Source of the DNA: Desulfovibrionales bacterium GWA2_65_9
GTDB taxonomy: Bacteria > Desulfobacterota > Desulfovibrionia > Desulfovibrionales > Desulfovibrionaceae
Direction of reading: 5' to 3'
NCBI GenBank assembly: GCA_001799475.1
Contig: MGTN01000069.1
Coordinates: 1 to 7,003, forward strand
Length of the DNA: 7,003 bases
Position 1 is the stretch's first letter, and the number at the start of each line of letters is the position of its first letter. This document shows positions 6,887 to 7,003 of this stretch, one piece after another. The notes under the pieces are model-generated. The model ran no database searches. It was not told where the DNA came from and worked only from the letters and a program-made list of their open reading frames with translations. The position numbers and the translations under genes were made by a program.

Positions 6887-7003
6887 CTACTTCTTGATGA
6901 TATTCTTGTTGCCCTTGCCCTCGTCGATGATCACGATGTCGCCGTAGACGTTGCCGCCCACCACCGCGCTGTTGATGTTGGTGTCGCCGCTGCCGGCCTC
7001 GAT
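6887..7003 (-). CDS. C-terminal end of an unrecognised Gly/Asn/Val-rich protein (runs off right edge)
   Basis: Reading leftward from the window edge, 38 codons precede a TAG stop at 6889-6887. The tail includes SGDTNINSAVVGGNVYGDI, then IVIIDEGKGNKNIIKK. Only the C-terminus is present, so the family cannot be named. Alternating Val/Ile with Gly-Asn turns (INSAVVGGNVYGDIVII) suggests a beta-rich repeat protein. The GDI-x-hydrophobic motif also opens both repeats of the 97-residue protein on the other side of the CsgG-like gene. The next gene starts 60 bp downstream on the same strand with no terminator between them, so the two are probably co-transcribed. It may be another exported substrate or accessory of the CsgG-like channel (inference). 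No ribosome-binding site or start can be judged from this fragment. Confidence 0.7.
   Translation of the reverse strand: MEAGSGDTNINSAVVGGNVYGDIVIIDEGKGNKNIIKK

Overview
The window is GC-rich DNA from a Gram-negative bacterium. It contains an outer-membrane lipoprotein of the CsgG family and a periplasmic-adaptor efflux system. Gene style and codon bias (almost no TTA, CTA or TCA codons) would suit a Desulfovibrio-like member of the Desulfobacterota. That placement is an inference from style, not from a marker gene.

Layout. (1) Positions 1-500, minus strand: the N-terminal half of a major facilitator superfamily (MFS) transporter that runs off the left edge. (2) Positions 501-900: a 400-base divergent regulatory region. 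It holds five 11-bp direct repeats at 620-674, a candidate minus-strand promoter for the transporter directly beside them, and a candidate promoter for the rightward operon placed so that its transcript could start on the first base of the first gene. (3) Positions 901-4643, plus strand: a compact four-gene operon with 1-nt overlap, 18-nt gap and 0-nt gap. It encodes a MarR-type regulator, a MacA/HlyD-type periplasmic adaptor, a MacB-type ATPase and a separate MacB-type FtsX permease. Together these should form an inner-membrane/periplasm efflux or export machine under its own MarR regulator. No TolC-type outer-membrane channel is encoded here. (4) Positions 4644-4730: a convergent spacer whose strong hairpin has its U-tract only for leftward transcripts. 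(5) Positions 4731-7003, minus strand: a cluster read right to left. It has the last 38 residues of a protein truncated by the window edge, then a 558-residue CsgG-like lipoprotein carrying a peptidoglycan-binding-like segment and a DUF4384-like domain, then a 97-residue secreted protein built from two 38-residue repeats.

The leftward cluster is the most interesting part. A CsgG-type outer-membrane secretion channel fused to extra envelope domains is flanked by a small exported repeat protein and by a Gly/Asn/Val-rich protein tail of similar flavour. My reading is a curli- or holdfast-like export locus with non-canonical substrates. The CsgG relationship rests on sequence landmarks; the substrate role is inference from position and composition.
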